From NCBI RefSeq assembly GCF_023073715.1, contig NZ_JADPKA010000029.1, forward strand, positions 124,001 to 188,000: 64,000 nucleotides of DNA. The letters run 5' to 3'. The translations under genes and the position numbers were made by a program. The stretch is from Bradyrhizobium sp. 164. GTDB lineage: Bacteria; Pseudomonadota; Alphaproteobacteria; Rhizobiales; Xanthobacteraceae. The notes under the pieces are model-generated. The model did not search any database. It saw only the letters and a list, made by a program, of their open reading frames with translations, and was not told where the DNA came from. This document shows, piece after piece, positions 63,325 through 64,000 of the stretch. The number at the start of each line of letters is the position of its first letter. The first letter of the stretch is position 1.

Positions 63325-64000
63325 ATGGAATGGACCGACGAAGGCATCGTGCTGGGGGTGCGGCGGCATGGCGAGAGCAGCGCCATCGTCGAGTTGCTGA
63401 CGCGCGCGCACGGCCGGCATCTTGGTCTCGTCCGCGGCGGTGCCGGCTCGCGGATGCGGCCGCTTTTGCAGCCGGGGAACAGCGTCAGTGCGGTGTGGCG
63501 GGCGCGGCTCGACGAGCATCTCGGGACCTATGCGATCGAGGGATTGAAGCTGCGCGCGGCGACGCTGCTGGCATCATCCCACGGCGTCTACGGCGTTACC
63601 CATCTCGCTTCGATCGCGCGGCTGCTGCCCGAGCGCGATCCGCATGAGGCGATCTTTGCTCTGCTCGAACATTCGCTCGACGATTTCGACGATATCGGCG
63701 GCGCCGCCGTGCATGTCATCCATTTCGAGCTGGCGATGCTCGCCGAACTCGGCTTTGGGCTCGCGCTGGAGAATTGCGCGGTGACCGGGGAGACCACGGA
63801 CCTGATCTATGTCTCGCCCAAATCCGGCGGCGCGGTGTCGCGCGGCGCGGGCGAGCCGTGGCGCGATCGGCTGTTGCGGCTGCCGTCATTCCTGCGCCAG
63901 GGCGAGGTGCACACCGACCTTACCGAGCAGGATCTCCAGGACGGCTTTCGGCTCACCGGCTTGTTCCTGCTGCGCCACGTGCTGGAGCCGCGCGGGCAGG
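63325..64000 (+). CDS. recO: DNA repair protein RecO (5' part)
   Basis: The first 225 or so residues of RecO, which loads RecA at gaps. It has [53 protein letters not shown] and [17 protein letters not shown], then a region with [20 protein letters not shown]. The gene continues past 64000, so the end is not visible. It is the last member of the lepB-rnc-era-recO group. Confidence 0.94.
   Translation, partial: MEWTDEGIVLGVRRHGESSAIVELLTRAHGRHLGLVRGGAGSRMRPLLQPGNSVSAVWRARLDEHLGTYAIEGLKLRAATLLASSHGVYGVTHLASIARLLPERDPHEAIFALLEHSLDDFDDIGGAAVHVIHFELAMLAELGFGLALENCAVTGETTDLIYVSPKSGGAVSRGAGEPWRDRLLRLPSFLRQGEVHTDLTEQDLQDGFRLTGLFLLRHVLEPRGQ

Overview
The window reads as a chromosomal segment of a high-GC alphaproteobacterium of the Bradyrhizobium type. 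The support is the gene order (pyrB-pyrC-plsY, dprA, topA-rnr; gatC-gatA-gatB; slt-dapA-mscL-smpB; rpoZ-rel-pdxJ-acpS-lepB-rnc-era-recO), the protein sequences, and intergenic palindromes of kinds I associate with that genus. No tool was run, so every family name comes from reading motifs.

Layout. 1-8.5 kb: rpmG, a flavin monooxygenase, a Nudix hydrolase, a DUF983 protein, rnr and topA, all on the minus strand. 8.7-17.4 kb: a divergent HxlR regulator/SDR pair with a candidate operator, dprA, an amidase, a patatin-like lipase, plsY, and a pyrB-pyrC pair in which the dihydroorotase-like protein has lost its metal-binding HxH motif. 17.5-26.9 kb: a VanX-like dipeptidase, an AidB-like acyl-CoA dehydrogenase, a CPBP protease, an AEC transporter, ruvX, a frameshifted cyclase, a LysR regulator and two tandem nitronate monooxygenases. 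27-30.8 kb: the gatCAB amidotransferase operon with two extra small genes inside it. 30.8-32.9 kb is gene-poor; it holds a 30-residue lysine-rich histone H1-like peptide and a short Sel1-like protein.

32.95-48.93 kb: tRNA-Ser(GCU), followed by a 15.9 kb integrated element. The element is bounded by an exact 18 bp repeat of the tRNA 3' end (33026-33043 and 48910-48927), with a tyrosine integrase next to the right repeat. Most of it is one leftward transcription unit: integrase, small gene, AlpA-type regulator, two small genes, RepA-like ATPase, a repeat-rich noncoding stretch, a DUF5681 (TerS-like) protein, small genes, tail-collar and tail-spike proteins, a possible scaffold, small genes and terminase large subunit. 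I find no portal, capsid, protease, tail-tube or lysis gene. It is therefore either a decayed prophage or a phage-satellite (PICI-like) island. Its left third carries accessory genes, including a two-gene membrane cassette and a zinc-finger/sigma-like protein. A 39 bp repeat around the tail-spike gene records a module insertion.

48.9-64 kb: housekeeping genes again: soluble lytic transglycosylase, dapA, mscL, smpB, a peroxiredoxin, a family 5 uracil-DNA glycosylase, a NYN-domain protein, rpoZ, rel (ppGpp synthase/hydrolase), pdxJ, acpS, lepB, rnc, era, a small membrane protein and the 5' part of recO, which runs off the window.
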